A stretch of DNA of 41,087 nt, taken from an uncultured Clostridia bacterium. GTDB taxonomy: Bacteria; Bacillota; Clostridia; Christensenellales; Borkfalkiaceae. The DNA is taken from positions 1 through 41,087 of the forward strand of contig CANQJJ010000012.1 of the NCBI GenBank assembly GCA_947624215.1, given 5' to 3'. Positions 40,561-41,087 of the stretch are shown here, piece by piece (position 1 is the first letter of the stretch; each line of letters opens with the position of its first letter). Under the pieces are notes generated by a model that worked only from the letters and a program-made list of their open reading frames with translations, made no database searches and had not been told where the DNA came from. Made by a program: the position numbers and the translations under genes.

Positions 40561-41087
40561 GGCCAATGAGGCTCAATACGAGCGTCATTCTGCCCGACCG
40601 AGCCCAACCCGAACGTCATTCTGCCCGACCGAGGCTTCTGATTGTGCTACTAAGGTCGACACGAGCGCGTAGCGCGAAGTAGCCGATAAAACATGCATGA
40701 GAGCGAACTGCTCATCCGCGAAGAATCTTGCTACGACCAAGCATGGTTTTCAACGAACATCGGACTTCGTTCTTCGGGATCCTTCGGGGACAGCCGTCAA
40801 GGACTCCGTATCATCATTACGGCTCAGGATGACGCGCTTACCACCACGATAATGCGGTGATGTTTCGACGGGGCTCAACATGACGTAATAGAACGCTTGG
40901 CCTGCCGCCTAAGCCCACTCGAAGCGTCATTCTGAGCCGATAAGGCATGCATGAGAGCGAATTGCCCATCCTCGAAGAATCTTGCTACGACCAAGCATGG
41001 TTTTCAACGGACATCGGACTTCGTTCTTCGGGATCCTTCGGGGACAGCCGTCAAGGACTCCGTATCATCATTACGGCTCAGGATGAC
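40561..41087. repeat. interspersed repeat mosaic at the window end
   Basis: R2 copies, a reverse TACTTCGC element (40630-40685), CCGCGAAGAATCTTG, R3 (40761 and 41017) and an R4 fragment. The block 40696-40833 recurs at 40950-41087, offset 254 bp, and the window ends inside the second copy. No gene is supported. Confidence 0.87.

Noticed and set aside
7410-41087. Insertion sequences carrying transposases
   Set aside because: No transposase, integrase or recombinase motif was seen in any long frame; repeats are all non-coding.

Overview
The window is chromosomal DNA from a GC-rich, spore-forming, Clostridia-like Firmicute, probably an uncultured gut lineage. The evidence is a SpoIIE phosphatase, a complete gerA-gerB-gerC germinant-receptor operon and a PdaB-type sporulation deacetylase, together with strong Shine-Dalgarno sites and textbook sigma-A promoters (TTGACA-17-TATAAT). 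No phage, plasmid, CRISPR or transposase gene was seen, and species cannot be assigned from the sequence.

Layout, left to right. (1) 1-2000: partial tRNA-Val and a minus-strand pair, Nudix hydrolase then alkaline-phosphatase-superfamily enzyme. (2) 2200-5812: a collagen-like lipoprotein with an HEKTH metalloprotease motif, behind a structured leader with mutually exclusive hairpins. (3) 5879-7400: tRNA-Ser(GCT), inorganic pyrophosphatase, SGNH hydrolase. (4) 7977-10247: spoIIE. (5) 11141-11540: a ~400-nt structured non-coding RNA with its own promoter and terminator. (6) 12409-16101: gerC, gerB, gerA (minus strand). (7) 16827-18389: pdaB-like deacetylase and a two-OB-fold ssDNA-binding protein. 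(8) 20483-22775: two zinc-ribbon proteins under near-identical promoters, one membrane-bound and one with a prion-like Y/G/Q/P domain. (9) 22910-24285: nicotinamidase-like hydrolase and PlsC-like acyltransferase. (10) 24970-28734: family 2 glycosyltransferase and glycyl-tRNA synthetase (minus strand). (11) 30001-32520: a second lipoprotein, with nine Cys-rich repeats and a glycine-rich tail. (12) 33121-36538: metallophosphoesterase, then the operon ansA-tcdA-upp. (13) 36790-40560: PAP2 phosphatase, divergent from glutaminyl-tRNA synthetase and a multi-pass membrane protein.

Nearly all other intergenic DNA (roughly a quarter of the window) is a mosaic of short interspersed repeat families: fold-back palindromes of about 80 and about 134 bp, a MITE-like 150-190 bp unit, a 54-bp element found cleanly inserted in the 80-bp palindromes, and several unstructured modules. 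A 765-bp stretch of this mosaic is tandemly duplicated. Independently, the 9-mer TACCATGTC occurs about 15 times in both intergenic and coding DNA, where about 0.3 would be expected by chance.

The most novel items are the structured RNA at 11141-11540, the nested repeat system with occupied and empty sites, the over-represented 9-mer, the switch-like leader at 2258-2404, the paired zinc-ribbon genes and two probably leaderless genes with identical -10 to ATG spacing.
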